Shown here piece by piece: positions 9,557-17,624 of a DNA stretch of 64,000 nucleotides. The stretch spans positions 1 to 64,000 of the forward strand of contig JALNZT010000002.1 of NCBI GenBank assembly GCA_023229135.1, written 5' to 3'. The DNA comes from Bacteroidales bacterium (GTDB lineage: Bacteria; Bacteroidota; Bacteroidia; Bacteroidales; F082). The first letter of the stretch is position 1, and every line of letters begins with the position of its first letter. The notes below the pieces were generated by a model. It did no database searches and was not told where the DNA came from. It saw only the letters and a program-made list of their open reading frames with translations. The position numbers and the translations under genes are program-made.

Positions 9557-10258
9557 TTAACTACTACTAGTTACTGATTTCAGTTCGACCTGAATACCGG
9601 GACTCATCGTGCTTGAGAGGTAAATACTTTTTACGTAAGTTCCTTTAGCTGCAGCAGGTTTGAGCTTTACAATTGTTGTAATTAGCTCTTTAGCGTTGTC
9701 AAAAATTTTGTCTTCGCTGAAACTTACTTTAGCAACTCCGGCATGAATGATGCCATACTTGTCAACCTTAAAGTCGATTTTACCAGCCTTTACTTCGTTA
9801 ACAGCATTAGCAATATCCATCGTAACGGTGCCTGTTTTAGGGTTTGGCATCAAGCCACGGGGCCCCAGGATACGTCCCAGAGCTCCAACCTTAGGCATTA
9901 CGTTAGGAGTGGTTATTACCACGTCGATATCGGTCCATCCACCTTTGATTTTTTGGATGTACTCATCCAAACCAACATAGTCGGCACCAGCATCTTTTGC
10001 TTCCTGCTCTTTGTCGGGTGCACAAAGCACCAGTACACGAGCTGTTTTTCCTGTACCGTGCGGTAGTTTTACTGATCCACGAACCATTTGATTGGCCTTG
10101 CGGGGATCAACACCTAAGCGCACGTTAAGATCAACTGAAGCGTCGAACTTGGTGAAGGTGATTTGTTTAACAATATCAACTGCTTCTGTCAAGGAGTAAA
10201 TTTTGCTTTTGTCGAACTTAGCAAGGGCTTCCTTTTTGTGTTTCGAAATTTTAGCCAT
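9557..10258 (-). CDS. rplA: 50S ribosomal protein L1 (uL1)
   Basis: This 233-aa L1-stalk protein helps release E-site tRNA. The family signature is visible in PKVGALGRILGPRGLMPNPK. The frame is open upstream to 10321, but the start at 10258 (MAKISKHKK) is preferred because it matches the usual L1 N-terminus and the longer form would overlap the end of rplK with non-homologous sequence. It lies 49 bp after rplK. L1 often autoregulates the L11 operon by binding its mRNA; no such leader was identified here. Confidence 0.97.
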   Translation of the reverse strand: MAKISKHKKEALAKFDKSKIYSLTEAVDIVKQITFTKFDASVDLNVRLGVDPRKANQMVRGSVKLPHGTGKTARVLVLCAPDKEQEAKDAGADYVGLDEYIQKIKGGWTDIDVVITTPNVMPKVGALGRILGPRGLMPNPKTGTVTMDIANAVNEVKAGKIDFKVDKYGIIHAGVAKVSFSEDKIFDNAKELITTIVKLKPAAAKGTYVKSIYLSSTMSPGIQVELKSVTSSS

Positions 10259-10307
10259 TTTAGCTTTTATTTGAGGTTCTACAAAATGCAATAAACCAGG
10301 CAACTGC

Positions 10308-10754
10308 CTAGTTTTTTTCAAAAGGTGAAGCGCCGGTTACCCTTACTCCCATACTGCGCGCGGTTCCAGCTACCATAAGCATGGCCGATTCAAGGGTGAA
10401 AGCATTTAAGTCTTTCATCTTATCCTCAGCAATGTTACGTACCTGATCCCAGTTCAGATTCCCAACTTTAACCCTATTAGGTTCGGCAGAACCTTTTTTG
10501 AGTTTTGCTAATTCTCTGATTTGCACAGCCACCGGTGGTGATTTTAAAACAAAAACAAACGACTTATCTTTGTACACTGTAATGATAACAGGAATGATTT
10601 TCCCTGCCACATCTTGCGTACGGGCGTTGAATTGTTTACAAAACTCCATGATGTTCACACCTTTCGAACCTAATGCAGGTCCAACTGGTGGTGAGGGGTT
10701 AGCGGCTCCTCCTTTGATTTGCAGTTTAATTAATCCGCTTACTTCTTTTGCCAT
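10308..10754 (-). CDS. rplK: 50S ribosomal protein L11 (uL11)
   Basis: This 148-aa component of the GTPase-associated centre binds 23S rRNA. The proline-rich N-terminal segment (NPSPPVGPALGSKGVNIMEF) and the C-terminal RNA-binding motif (GTARSMGVRV) are characteristic. It sits between nusG (51 bp upstream) and rplA. The length is slightly above the common 141 aa. Confidence 0.98.
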   Translation of the reverse strand: MAKEVSGLIKLQIKGGAANPSPPVGPALGSKGVNIMEFCKQFNARTQDVAGKIIPVIITVYKDKSFVFVLKSPPVAVQIRELAKLKKGSAEPNRVKVGNLNWDQVRNIAEDKMKDLNAFTLESAMLMVAGTARSMGVRVTGASPFEKN

Positions 10755-10805
10755 TTTAATCCTTAATTAAATCGTTAATTAGGAAGTTTGGTGCATCAGA
10801 CCTAA

Positions 10806-11351
10806 CTATTCCTTTTCCACTTGCATAAAACTTAGCTCCAGCGGTGTTTTTCGTCCGAAGATCTTTACCATAACTTTGAGTTTTTTCTTCTCTTCGTTAA
10901 TCTCTTCGATTACGCCACTAAAACTATTAAAAGGTCCATCAGTAACAGTGACGGTTTCGCCAATGATAAAGGGGATGTTAACTTCTTCACCCATTTCGGC
11001 GAGTTCATCAACTTTACCCAAAATCCGGTTAACCTCTGACGGACGCAGTGGATCAGCCTCTCCTTTTGTTCCCAGAAAACCAATCACATTAGGAATGCTC
11101 TTAATGATGTGTGGTATTTCACCTGTTAGGATAGCTTCTATTAAAACATAGCCGGGGAAATAATTTCGCTCCTTGCTAATTTTTTTCCCTTTCCTGATTT
11201 GATAGACCTTCTCCGTTGGAATGAGTACCTGAGAAATCTGTTCCTGCAACCCCATGCGGCTAATTTCGGATTCAAGGTATTCTTTTACCTTTTTCTCCTT
11301 GCCACTAATCGCACGGATTACATACCACTTTCTTTCTATTTGTTCACTCAT
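10806..11351 (-). CDS. nusG: Transcription termination/antitermination protein NusG
   Basis: This 181-aa protein binds RNA polymerase and links it to Rho or to the ribosome. The N-terminal NGN domain begins KWYVIRAISGKEKKVKEYLE. The C-terminal KOW domain contains FIIGETVTVTDGPFNSFSGV. It lies 59 bp downstream of secE and upstream of rplK, the usual order. Length and domain order are normal. Confidence 0.97.
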   Translation of the reverse strand: MSEQIERKWYVIRAISGKEKKVKEYLESEISRMGLQEQISQVLIPTEKVYQIRKGKKISKERNYFPGYVLIEAILTGEIPHIIKSIPNVIGFLGTKGEADPLRPSEVNRILGKVDELAEMGEEVNIPFIIGETVTVTDGPFNSFSGVIEEINEEKKKLKVMVKIFGRKTPLELSFMQVEKE

Positions 11352-11410
11352 TTCTGGTTGAAAACTTGAGAATTAGCTAATGCACACATAGATTCAAATT
11401 CCATCATTAT

Positions 11411-11608
11411 TTAGAATAACCTATAAAAGCTTTCTAAAATAGTCTGGAAAGACTTATCCATCAGATAAACCACAAAAGCGATTATCAGGGAAGCAATGGA
11501 TACAACGATAGCACTACTTTGGAGCTCGCTCCAGGTAGGCCAGGAAACTTTCTGCATTAACTCTACATAACTTTCCTTTGCGTAATTTACGAAACCGATC
11601 TTTGACAT
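11411..11608 (-). CDS. secE: Preprotein translocase subunit SecE
   Basis: This 65-aa single-span membrane protein is an essential part of the SecYEG channel. The amphipathic segment ending in KVSWPTWSELQ is the SecE hallmark and is followed by one transmembrane helix (IVVSIASLIIAFVVYLM). The frame is open to 11659, but that extension is translated from the tRNA-Trp gene, so the start is set at the ATG at 11608 (MSKIGFVNYAKESYVEL). The gene lies 21 bp after tRNA-Trp. Confidence 0.95.
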   Translation of the reverse strand: MSKIGFVNYAKESYVELMQKVSWPTWSELQSSAIVVSIASLIIAFVVYLMDKSFQTILESFYRLF

Positions 11609-11628
11609 TGAATCTAAACTTTTAGTTG

Positions 11629-11701
11629 CACGGGTGGTAGGAGTCGAACCCACAACCAACGGTTTTGGAGACCGCTACTCTACCAATTGAGCTACACCCG
11701 T
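11629..11701 (-). tRNA. tRNA-Trp(CCA)
   Basis: The minus strand folds as a 73-nt cloverleaf: acceptor ACGGGTG/CACCCGT, D arm with AGCTCAATTGGTAGAGT, anticodon loop CTCCAAA (anticodon CCA), T arm GGGTTCGACTCC and discriminator G. The position between tuf and secE is the conserved Bacteroidota arrangement. CCA is not encoded. Confidence 0.96.
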
Positions 11702-11706
11702 TCATT

Positions 11707-11756
11707 AAGCAATTTAAAGGTACTTACCTGAATGATAAAGCACCTTTAAATTGCTT
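11707..11756 (-). other. 15-bp perfect inverted repeat between tuf and tRNA-Trp
   Basis: AAGCAATTTAAAGGT (11707-11721) and ACCTTTAAATTGCTT (11742-11756) are perfect reverse complements with a 20-nt loop. In the minus-strand transcript this follows the tuf stop by 18 nt, and no T-tract follows before the tRNA. It may protect the tuf 3' end or mark the cut between mRNA and tRNA; weak termination is possible. Confidence 0.65.
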
Positions 11757-11774
11757 TTAAATATAATTGTTATC

Positions 11775-12959
11775 CTAGATAATTTCAGTTACCTGACCAG
11801 CTCCAACAGTGCGACCACCTTCGCGGATAGCAAAACGCAATCCTTTATTCATTGCGATGTCTGCAATCAGTTGAACTTCAATGGTGAGGTTGTCTCCTGG
11901 CATTACCATTTCAACGCCTTCTGGAAGCATGATTTCTCCGGTGACGTCAGTTGTTCTGAAATAGAACTGTGGACGATATCTGTTGTGGAATGGTGTATGA
12001 CGGCCACCTTCTTCTTTTTTGAGGATATATACCTCAGCTTTGAAGTGTGCATGAGGTTTAACTGAGCCAGGGGCTGCAATTACCATACCTCTGCGGATAG
12101 CATCTTTGTCGATACCGCGAAGCAACAGACCTGCGTTGTCACCAGCTTCACCTCTGTCGAGAATTTTGCGGAACATTTCAACTCCTGTAACAACTGATTT
12201 GAGTTTTTCAGCACCCATACCAATAATATCAACAGGATCGCCTGTGTTAATAACACCAGTTTCAATTCTACCTGTAGCAACCGTTCCACGACCGGTGATT
12301 GAGAACACGTCCTCAACGGGCATAAGGAAAGGTTTGTCTTGATCGCGCTGTGGCAGTGGGATCCAGTCATCGCAGGCAGCCATCAGTTCAACAATTTTTT
12401 CAACCCATTTTGGTTCTTTGTTAAGACCGCCAAGAGCTGAACCCTTTATCACAGGTGTGTTGTCACCATCAAACTTGTAAAATGTCAACAGATCTCTGAT
12501 TTCCATTTCAACAAGTTCAATCAACTCTTCGTCGTCAACAAGGTCAACTTTGTTCATAAACACAACCAAACGAGGTACACCAACCTGACGAGCGAGCAGG
12601 ATGTGCTCACGGGTTTGTGGCATAGGACCGTCTGTAGCTGCAACAACAATGATAGCGCCATCCATCTGGGCAGCACCAGTTACCATGTTTTTCACGTAGT
12701 CAGCGTGACCAGGACAGTCAACGTGCGCATAGTGGCGGTTTTCTGTCATGTACTCAACGTGAGAAGTATTAATAGTAATACCTCTTTCTTTTTCTTCAGG
12801 AGCTGAGTCGATCGAATCAAAAGATTTAAACTCAGACAGACCTATGTCAGCTAATGTTTGAGTAATAGCTGCCGTTAAGGTAGTTTTGCCGTGGTCAACG
12901 TGACCAATAGTTCCAATGTTAACGTGTGGCTTGGATCTTTCAAATTTTGCTTTAGCCAT
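11775..12959 (-). CDS. tuf: Elongation factor Tu
   Basis: This 394-aa GTPase delivers aminoacyl-tRNA to the ribosome. Visible motifs are the P-loop GHVDHGKT (19-26), the DCPGH switch II motif, NKVD for guanine recognition, and C-terminal beta-barrel domains ending VGAGQVTEII. It is co-directional with a four-tRNA cluster immediately upstream and tRNA-Trp downstream, consistent with one long primary transcript from the promoter at 13398-13428. Confidence 0.99.
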   Translation of the reverse strand: MAKAKFERSKPHVNIGTIGHVDHGKTTLTAAITQTLADIGLSEFKSFDSIDSAPEEKERGITINTSHVEYMTENRHYAHVDCPGHADYVKNMVTGAAQMDGAIIVVAATDGPMPQTREHILLARQVGVPRLVVFMNKVDLVDDEELIELVEMEIRDLLTFYKFDGDNTPVIKGSALGGLNKEPKWVEKIVELMAACDDWIPLPQRDQDKPFLMPVEDVFSITGRGTVATGRIETGVINTGDPVDIIGMGAEKLKSVVTGVEMFRKILDRGEAGDNAGLLLRGIDKDAIRRGMVIAAPGSVKPHAHFKAEVYILKKEEGGRHTPFHNRYRPQFYFRTTDVTGEIMLPEGVEMVMPGDNLTIEVQLIADIAMNKGLRFAIREGGRTVGAGQVTEII

Positions 12960-13002
12960 ATCTACTTTGTTTATTTAAGGTGTTTTAGAAAAATATTCAC
13001 TG

Positions 13003-13074
13003 AGCCAATGATGAGAATTGAACTCATGACCCCTTCCTTACCAAGGAAGTGCTCTACCCCTGAGCTACATCGGC
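13003..13074 (-). tRNA. tRNA-Thr(GGT)
   Basis: This is a 72-nt cloverleaf on the minus strand: acceptor GCCGATG/CATTGGC (one G-U), anticodon loop TTGGTAA (anticodon GGT), T arm GAGTTCAATTCTC. It is the last tRNA before tuf. Confidence 0.95.
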
Positions 13075-13079
13075 TTTTG

Positions 13080-13152
13080 AGCGGGAAACCGGGCTCGAAC
13101 CGGCCACCTACAGCTTGGAAGGCTGTCGCTCTACCAAATGAGCTATTCCCGC
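13080..13152 (-). tRNA. tRNA-Gly(TCC)
   Basis: This is a 73-nt cloverleaf: acceptor GCGGGAA/TTCCCGC, anticodon stem CAGC/GCTG region with loop CTTCCAA (anticodon TCC), T arm CCGGTTCGAGCCCGG. It lies 5 nt upstream of tRNA-Thr(GGT) in the same cluster. Confidence 0.95.
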
Positions 13153-13161
13153 AATCATCAG

Positions 13162-13243
13162 TGGGGGAGGGAGGATTCGAACCTCCGAAGGCTGCGCCAA
13201 CAGATTTACAGTCTGCCCCATTTGACCGCTCTGGTACTCCCCC
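13162..13243 (-). tRNA. tRNA-Tyr(GTA)
   Basis: This is an 82-nt class II tRNA with a long variable arm: acceptor GGGGGAG/CTCCCCC, anticodon loop CTGTAAA (anticodon GTA), T arm GGAGGTTCGAATCCTCC and discriminator A. It lies between tRNA-Gly and tRNA-Thr(TGT). Confidence 0.96.
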
Positions 13244-13273
13244 GATTTTAATGTGATACAATAAACTTACATG

Positions 13274-13347
13274 AGCCGGTGGAGGGATTCGAACCCCCGA
13301 CCAGCTGATTACAAATCAGCTGCTCTGGCCAACTGAGCTACACCGGC
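13274..13347 (-). tRNA. tRNA-Thr(TGT)
   Basis: This is a 74-nt cloverleaf: acceptor GCCGGTG/CACCGGC, anticodon loop TTTGTAA (anticodon TGT), T arm GGGGGTTCGAATCCCTC. It is the first gene of the tRNA-tuf unit, about 50 nt downstream of a good promoter. Confidence 0.96.
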
Positions 13348-13397
13348 ATGCTGTAAAAAGAACGACTTTTTGTGATTTTCCTGTTCAAAAAGGTTTG

Positions 13398-13428
13398 CAA
13401 AAATAGATAGATTAATTTAATCCACCAA
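13398..13428 (-). promoter_or_regulatory. Promoter of the tRNA-tuf operon
   Basis: On the minus strand a -7 box TATTTTTG (complement of 13398-13405) lies 20 nt after TTGG (complement of 13425-13428). This fits the Bacteroidota consensus TTG-N19-21-TAnnTTTG, and transcription would begin about 45 nt before tRNA-Thr(TGT). Confidence 0.75.
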
Positions 13429-13520
13429 GAAAATTTAAGAAAAAGTATAAGAAAAAGACTAATAGCTCCGTAATTAGATGTAAAACAGGTATATGGATAA
13501 ATAACTTAATAAAAAATAAA

Positions 13521-13620
13521 CACCTGCCAGCAACTTTTTTATCCCTGATAAATTTATTCTTTTTCGCTGTGGCGATTAAACCACCTCTTAATATCCGAGA
13601 TTTGAACTCACTGGCAGGTG
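13521..13620 (-). other. Structured ~100-nt element between hpf and the tRNA cluster
   Basis: CACCTGCCAG (13521-13530) and CTGGCAGGTG (13611-13620) are perfect reverse complements closing an 80-nt interior with smaller possible stems (for example TTTATC/GATAAA and GTGG/CCAC). Read in the direction of hpf transcription the closing stem is followed by TTTATTTTTTATT. It could be a long-loop terminator or the 3' part of a small RNA starting after hpf. It is too short for 6S RNA and I cannot assign a family. It is the main content of the 13406-13676 gap. Confidence 0.5.
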
Positions 13621-13676
13621 AGCTATATTAATTATCGGAGTCAGAAAAATACTCCTTAAACATAAACCGCATTAGG

Positions 13677-13970
13677 CTATTTATTTTTCCCTTTGTGTTT
13701 TTCTAGTTGCTTTTTAAGTGCATCGATTGCTGCATCAGCAGCCTCTTCAAAGGATTTGCTCTGCTTACTGGCAAACAAATCATTGCCTTTGAGTAAGATG
13801 CGGATTTCGGTGATTTTGTTCTCCGGTGTTTCGGTGTTCTCAAGCTTGAGTGTAACCTCCGAACCCATAACTTCTGCGTGTTTTGACGACAGCTTTTCGA
13901 TCTTATTTGTCAGAAAACTTTCTAACTTTTGATCTACTTTAAAATGTACCGAGTTAATGTTTACTTTCAT
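13677..13970 (-). CDS. hpf: Ribosome hibernation-promoting factor (HPF/RaiA family, short form)
   Basis: This 97-aa protein binds the 30S decoding region and inactivates ribosomes in slow growth. The sequence MKVNINSVHFKVDQKLESFL, a central SEVTLKLENTE strand and the helix FEEAADAAIDALKKQLEKHK match the S30EA domain. It lacks the C-terminal dimerisation domain of the long form. It lies 26 bp downstream of xerC on the same strand, probably transcribed with xerC and rpsU. Confidence 0.93.
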   Translation of the reverse strand: MKVNINSVHFKVDQKLESFLTNKIEKLSSKHAEVMGSEVTLKLENTETPENKITEIRILLKGNDLFASKQSKSFEEAADAAIDALKKQLEKHKGKNK

Positions 13971-13996
13971 GATAGACCTATTTTTATGGTTAGTAA

Positions 13997-14878
13997 TTAG
14001 CCACTTGGATGGGCTTGTTTGTGAATTTCTTTCAGTTTGTCAATGGTGCTGTGGGTATAAACTTGCGTGGCGACCAGCGATGTGTGCCCCAAAAGTTCTT
14101 TTATGGCCAACAAATCAGCGCCGCTGTTTAAGAGGTGCGTGGCGAAAGTATGACGCAATACATGCGGACTTGCTTTGGATAGATTTGACAGCGCACTTAG
14201 TTGGCTGTTGATACTCCTGTATATAAGTCCTGCGTAACACTTTTGTCCTTTATTTGTAACAATCGCCGTATCGAAATGTTCTGCTTGGAGTGCGCTGTTT
14301 CGCATTTTATAGTAACTTTTAATCAGTTTGCCCAGTTTTATTGTAAACGGAATAAGTCGTTCTTTATTTCGTTTTCCGTGTACTTTAATTGTCATGGATG
14401 CGAAGTCGATATTTTCGTCGCGCAAGCTGCATAATTCGGCACGACGCATACCTGTTTGATATAAGATTTCGAAAATAAGCTGGTCTCTGATTTCCGGGAA
14501 AGTTTCTGCTTCGATGCTATTATGGTTTTCAATAATTGATTCGGGAACAAATTCCGGTAGATTTTTGGCTGTTTTGAGCATTCTCACCAAACCCACTGGA
14601 TTTTGACTGATGTGCTGTTTTTTTTCCAGAAAAGTGTAAAAAGATTTTAAGCTGGAGAGTTTTCTGTTGACAGAACGGTTGTTTAGTCCTTTGTTTTTAA
14701 GCTCACTCATAAAGGCACGAACCATATTTCGGTTCACTTCGAGAAGGCTATAGTTATCGTAATTTTGAGAAATAAACTCCTCAAAGCTTTTTAAATCAAG
14801 CGTATAAGCACTGAGCGTATGCGGCGAGCAACGTCGTTCAGTCTTTAAATAACGTATAAAAGCAGGTATCGTTTCCAT
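13997..14878 (-). CDS. xerC: Site-specific tyrosine recombinase XerC
   Basis: This 293-aa tyrosine recombinase resolves chromosome dimers at dif. The N-terminal SAM-like DNA-binding domain covers roughly 1-95. All catalytic residues are visible: R145 (QTGMRRAEL), K169 (HGKRNKER), H239 and R242 (SPHVLRHTFATHLL), H265 (LGHTSL) and nucleophile Y274 (TQVYTH). The start METIPAFIRYL (14878) is preferred over the upstream in-frame start at 14929, which lies inside the terminator hairpin. Its place between rpsU and hpf is conserved in the phylum, so it is a housekeeping gene, not a mobile-element integrase. A terminator abuts its start codon, suggesting low expression by readthrough. Confidence 0.95.
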   Translation of the reverse strand: METIPAFIRYLKTERRCSPHTLSAYTLDLKSFEEFISQNYDNYSLLEVNRNMVRAFMSELKNKGLNNRSVNRKLSSLKSFYTFLEKKQHISQNPVGLVRMLKTAKNLPEFVPESIIENHNSIEAETFPEIRDQLIFEILYQTGMRRAELCSLRDENIDFASMTIKVHGKRNKERLIPFTIKLGKLIKSYYKMRNSALQAEHFDTAIVTNKGQKCYAGLIYRSINSQLSALSNLSKASPHVLRHTFATHLLNSGADLLAIKELLGHTSLVATQVYTHSTIDKLKEIHKQAHPSG

Positions 14879-14882
14879 CAAC

Positions 14883-14938
14883 AAAAAAAAACTTTGTTGT
14901 AAATGTAGTAAAGAACTACGAAACAACAAAGTTTTTTT
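14883..14938 (-). terminator. Terminator between rpsU and xerC
   Basis: ACTTTGTTGT (14891-14900) pairs with ACAACAAAGT (14923-14932), extended by A/T pairs on the outside and by GTAGT/ACTAC (14905-14909, 14915-14919) inside. On the minus strand it ends in nine T residues only a few nt before the xerC ATG. It should end most rpsU transcripts, leaving readthrough for xerC-hpf. Confidence 0.82.
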
Positions 14939-14959
14939 AATTCGAGTAAAGCTTGATGG

Positions 14960-15154
14960 CTAATTTTCTTCCGCTTGCCTGAGCTGCTGAATGTAGATAG
15001 CTTTCAGTCTTCGTTCCCTATTAACCACAGATGGTTTAGAGAATTTTTGACGGTTACGAAGTTCTTTTACCACACCGGTTTTTTCAAACTTTCTTTTGTA
15101 CTTCTTCAGCGCGCGGTCGATGCTTTCGCCTTCTTTTACTGGAATAATAATCAT
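14960..15154 (-). CDS. rpsU: 30S ribosomal protein S21 (bS21)
   Basis: This 64-aa basic protein of the small subunit platform acts near the anti-Shine-Dalgarno end of 16S rRNA. The sequence MIIIPVKEGESIDRALKKYK and the Arg/Lys-rich centre are diagnostic of S21. It is first in the rpsU-xerC-hpf unit, with a consensus promoter about 50 nt upstream and a strong terminator after it. Confidence 0.96.
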   Translation of the reverse strand: MIIIPVKEGESIDRALKKYKRKFEKTGVVKELRNRQKFSKPSVVNRERRLKAIYIQQLRQAEEN

Positions 15155-15203
15155 GTTAATTACACTCTCTTTCTTTAAGGTTAAAAAAAAATAATTTGCG
15201 CCG

Positions 15204-15232
15204 CAAAGATAATCAATTTCAGTTATCTACAA
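15204..15232 (-). promoter_or_regulatory. Promoter of rpsU
   Basis: On the minus strand TTG (complement of 15230-15232) is followed after 18 nt by TATCTTTG (complement of 15204-15211), the Bacteroidota -33/-7 pattern. The leader to rpsU would be about 45 nt. Confidence 0.75.
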
Positions 15233-15264
15233 TTTTTCTGCACCATTTATTGATTTGTTATTGG

Positions 15265-17472
15265 CTATTTTAAATTGTCTTCCAGGAATTTTGTGATTTT
15301 ATCAAAAAGGTGTTTGCGCGTATTTCCACCATAGATTCCATGGTTTTTGTCAGGATAAATCATCAATTCAAACTGTTTGTCGGCTTTCACTAAGGCTGTT
15401 ATCATATCCATTGAGTTTTGATAATGCACGTTATCGTCAGCACTGCCATGTACTAACAAATAATTCCCTTTGAGCTTTTCTACATGATTGATGGGTGAAT
15501 TGTCATCGTAGCCATCAGGATTGTCTTGAGGTTTTTGCATAAAGCGCTCGGTGTAAATATTGTCGTAATAGCGCCAGTTGGTTACAGGAGCAACTGCCAC
15601 GGCCGTGTTAAAATAATCGGCACCTTTGGTGATGGCTAGGCTCGACATATAGCCGCCATAACTCCAGCCGTAAATGCCAATCTTCTCCTTATTGACATAA
15701 GGCAGTTCAGCAAGGTAGTTAGCTGTGGCAATCATATCTTCGGTTTCATACTTGCCCAACTCTTTATAAGTCATTTTCTTAAATATCTCACCACGAGCGC
15801 CGGTGCCGCGATTATCAACCGACACCACTATATAGCCTTTTTGTGCCAAAAGCTGGTGCCAGAAATAGTCGTTCCAGGCCCAACTGTTATTCACGGTTTG
15901 TGAGCCGGGACCACCATATACGTACACCAAAACGGGATAGGTTTTGGTAGAATCAAAATTGTGTGGCAATATCTGCCAGCCATTCAGTGCTACTATTTCT
16001 CCATTGGGCAAGGTGGTGTTGCTATCAGTAAAGCTGAAAAATGTTTTTGGGCTGAGCGTATAAGCGGTGAGTCTGCTTTTCAAAGCAATGTTTTCTTCGA
16101 GTACGCGCAACTGCTTGCCTTTCTGATTATAAACACTGAAAACAGGCGGTGTATTGGCATCGCTTTGGGTGTTGATAAAATGACTGAAATCGCTGCTAAA
16201 GCTGGCGTCGTTGGTGCCTGGCGTTTGCGTCAGCTGTGTCTTTTTTCCTTTCAGATTTACCTGATAGATCTGACGATCGAGTGGTGAAGTTTCTGTGCTT
16301 TGATAGTAAACCTTATCGTTTTGCGCCTGAAAACCATAAAATTTCGTGATGTCCCACGCACCTTCTGTAAGTTGTTTAACCAGTTTGCCATCCATACCAT
16401 ATATATATAGGTGGTTGAAACCATCTTTTTCGCTGGTGATCAAAAAATGTTTGCTATCGGGCAAAAAAGTCAGGTTGTTGTCAATTTCAATATAGTAGGG
16501 ATTGGTTTCGCTATATAGCAGCTTAACTGTTTGTGTGGCGGTGTTTGCCAACAGAATTTCCAACTTGTTTTGCAGCCTGTTTAGCCGTTGAATGGCCAAA
16601 ATATCCGGGTTTTTTGTCCATTCTAAGCGCGGAAGATAAATGTCGGTTTCTTCGCCTGTATCAATTTCTGTGCTGCTTTTTGATGCTAAATCGTAAACAT
16701 GCACGCTCACTACTGAATTGTCCTCGCCAGCCTTTGGATATTTATAGGAGTACCATTCGGGATACAAACCGTTAAAATATTCCAGCTGAAAAAGTTTGAC
16801 ATTGCTCTCGTCAAATTTCAGGTAAGCAATTTTTCGGCTGTCGGGCGACCAAAAGAAAGCCTTGGTGAAGCTAAATTCTTCCTCGTAAACCCAGTCAGCA
16901 GCACCGTTGATGATTTTATTGAATTCACCATCGCTGGTCAATTGCTTTTCTGTATAGCTTTCAAGATCGGTGAGGAAGATGTTGTTGTCGCGCACAAAAG
17001 CGATGTGTTTCCCATCCGGTGAAAAGCTGGCAAGCTGCTGTTTTCCATTGTTTGACAAGGGTTTTAGCTGCCCACTTTCAAAATTATACACGTAATAATT
17101 TGATTTAGACGAATGGCGGTAAATAGATTCTGTTTCAGTAGGAATGATCAATTTGGTTTCGTCTTTACTCATCATATAACTTCCCATACGGATGGCTTTG
17201 TCTGTACCCTCGGGAATAAGCTTTTTGGTGTTGAGCAGTGTGTTAACTTTTTCTCCGGTTTTATAGTTATACACATTGAGCAGGCTGTCTTCGAGCACCG
17301 CATAAGTGTTGCCGTCATTCAGTGGATTGAGGCCACGAACCATCTGTGGGTAAAACTCGCCGGAAGCCCAAATATCGCTCATACTGATTGTTTTGGTGGC
17401 TTGCTGCGCCAGGCTGCCAAAGGGATTAAAAAGAACAATTGTAAGCAGAGAGAAAATGAAATATTTTTTCAT
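15265..17472 (-). CDS. Dipeptidyl-peptidase IV-like serine peptidase (S9B)
   Basis: This 735-aa secreted peptidase should remove X-Pro or X-Ala dipeptides from peptides in the periplasm. Residues 1-23 form a signal peptide (FSLLTIVLFNPFGSLAQQ). The DPPIV beta-propeller fills the N-terminal half and carries DWVYEEE (193-199), the Glu pair that holds the substrate N-terminus. The alpha/beta-hydrolase half has GWSYGG with nucleophile S604, D679 in ADDNVHY and H711 in NHGIYG. Triad spacing (75 and 32 residues) is close to that of human DPP4 (78 and 32). It is monocistronic. Confidence 0.95.
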   Translation of the reverse strand: MKKYFIFSLLTIVLFNPFGSLAQQATKTISMSDIWASGEFYPQMVRGLNPLNDGNTYAVLEDSLLNVYNYKTGEKVNTLLNTKKLIPEGTDKAIRMGSYMMSKDETKLIIPTETESIYRHSSKSNYYVYNFESGQLKPLSNNGKQQLASFSPDGKHIAFVRDNNIFLTDLESYTEKQLTSDGEFNKIINGAADWVYEEEFSFTKAFFWSPDSRKIAYLKFDESNVKLFQLEYFNGLYPEWYSYKYPKAGEDNSVVSVHVYDLASKSSTEIDTGEETDIYLPRLEWTKNPDILAIQRLNRLQNKLEILLANTATQTVKLLYSETNPYYIEIDNNLTFLPDSKHFLITSEKDGFNHLYIYGMDGKLVKQLTEGAWDITKFYGFQAQNDKVYYQSTETSPLDRQIYQVNLKGKKTQLTQTPGTNDASFSSDFSHFINTQSDANTPPVFSVYNQKGKQLRVLEENIALKSRLTAYTLSPKTFFSFTDSNTTLPNGEIVALNGWQILPHNFDSTKTYPVLVYVYGGPGSQTVNNSWAWNDYFWHQLLAQKGYIVVSVDNRGTGARGEIFKKMTYKELGKYETEDMIATANYLAELPYVNKEKIGIYGWSYGGYMSSLAITKGADYFNTAVAVAPVTNWRYYDNIYTERFMQKPQDNPDGYDDNSPINHVEKLKGNYLLVHGSADDNVHYQNSMDMITALVKADKQFELMIYPDKNHGIYGGNTRKHLFDKITKFLEDNLK

Positions 17473-17624
17473 AGGTGTTTAATTTGATAGCTGATGAATG
17501 CGCTGCGGCACCAGCTGGATTTGGTTGGCGAATTTAAGGAAGAATTTGAAAAGCATAGGGGTTTTACCCAAAAATGATGTTGATATGGTGCTATTTTAAG
17601 GACGTGATGGCTGTATAACAGTTT

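Noticed and set aside
10259..10321. N-terminal extension of L1
   Set aside because: It overlaps rplK and does not resemble L1; the start at 10258 fits the family.
11609..11659. N-terminal extension of SecE
   Set aside because: These codons are the tRNA-Trp gene read as protein.
13521..13620. 6S RNA
   Set aside because: It is only about 100 nt and lacks the long double-stranded rod with a central bubble.
13997..14878. Phage or transposon integrase next to a tRNA cluster
   Set aside because: The gene is XerC in the conserved rpsU-xerC-hpf order; no att repeats or mobile genes surround it.
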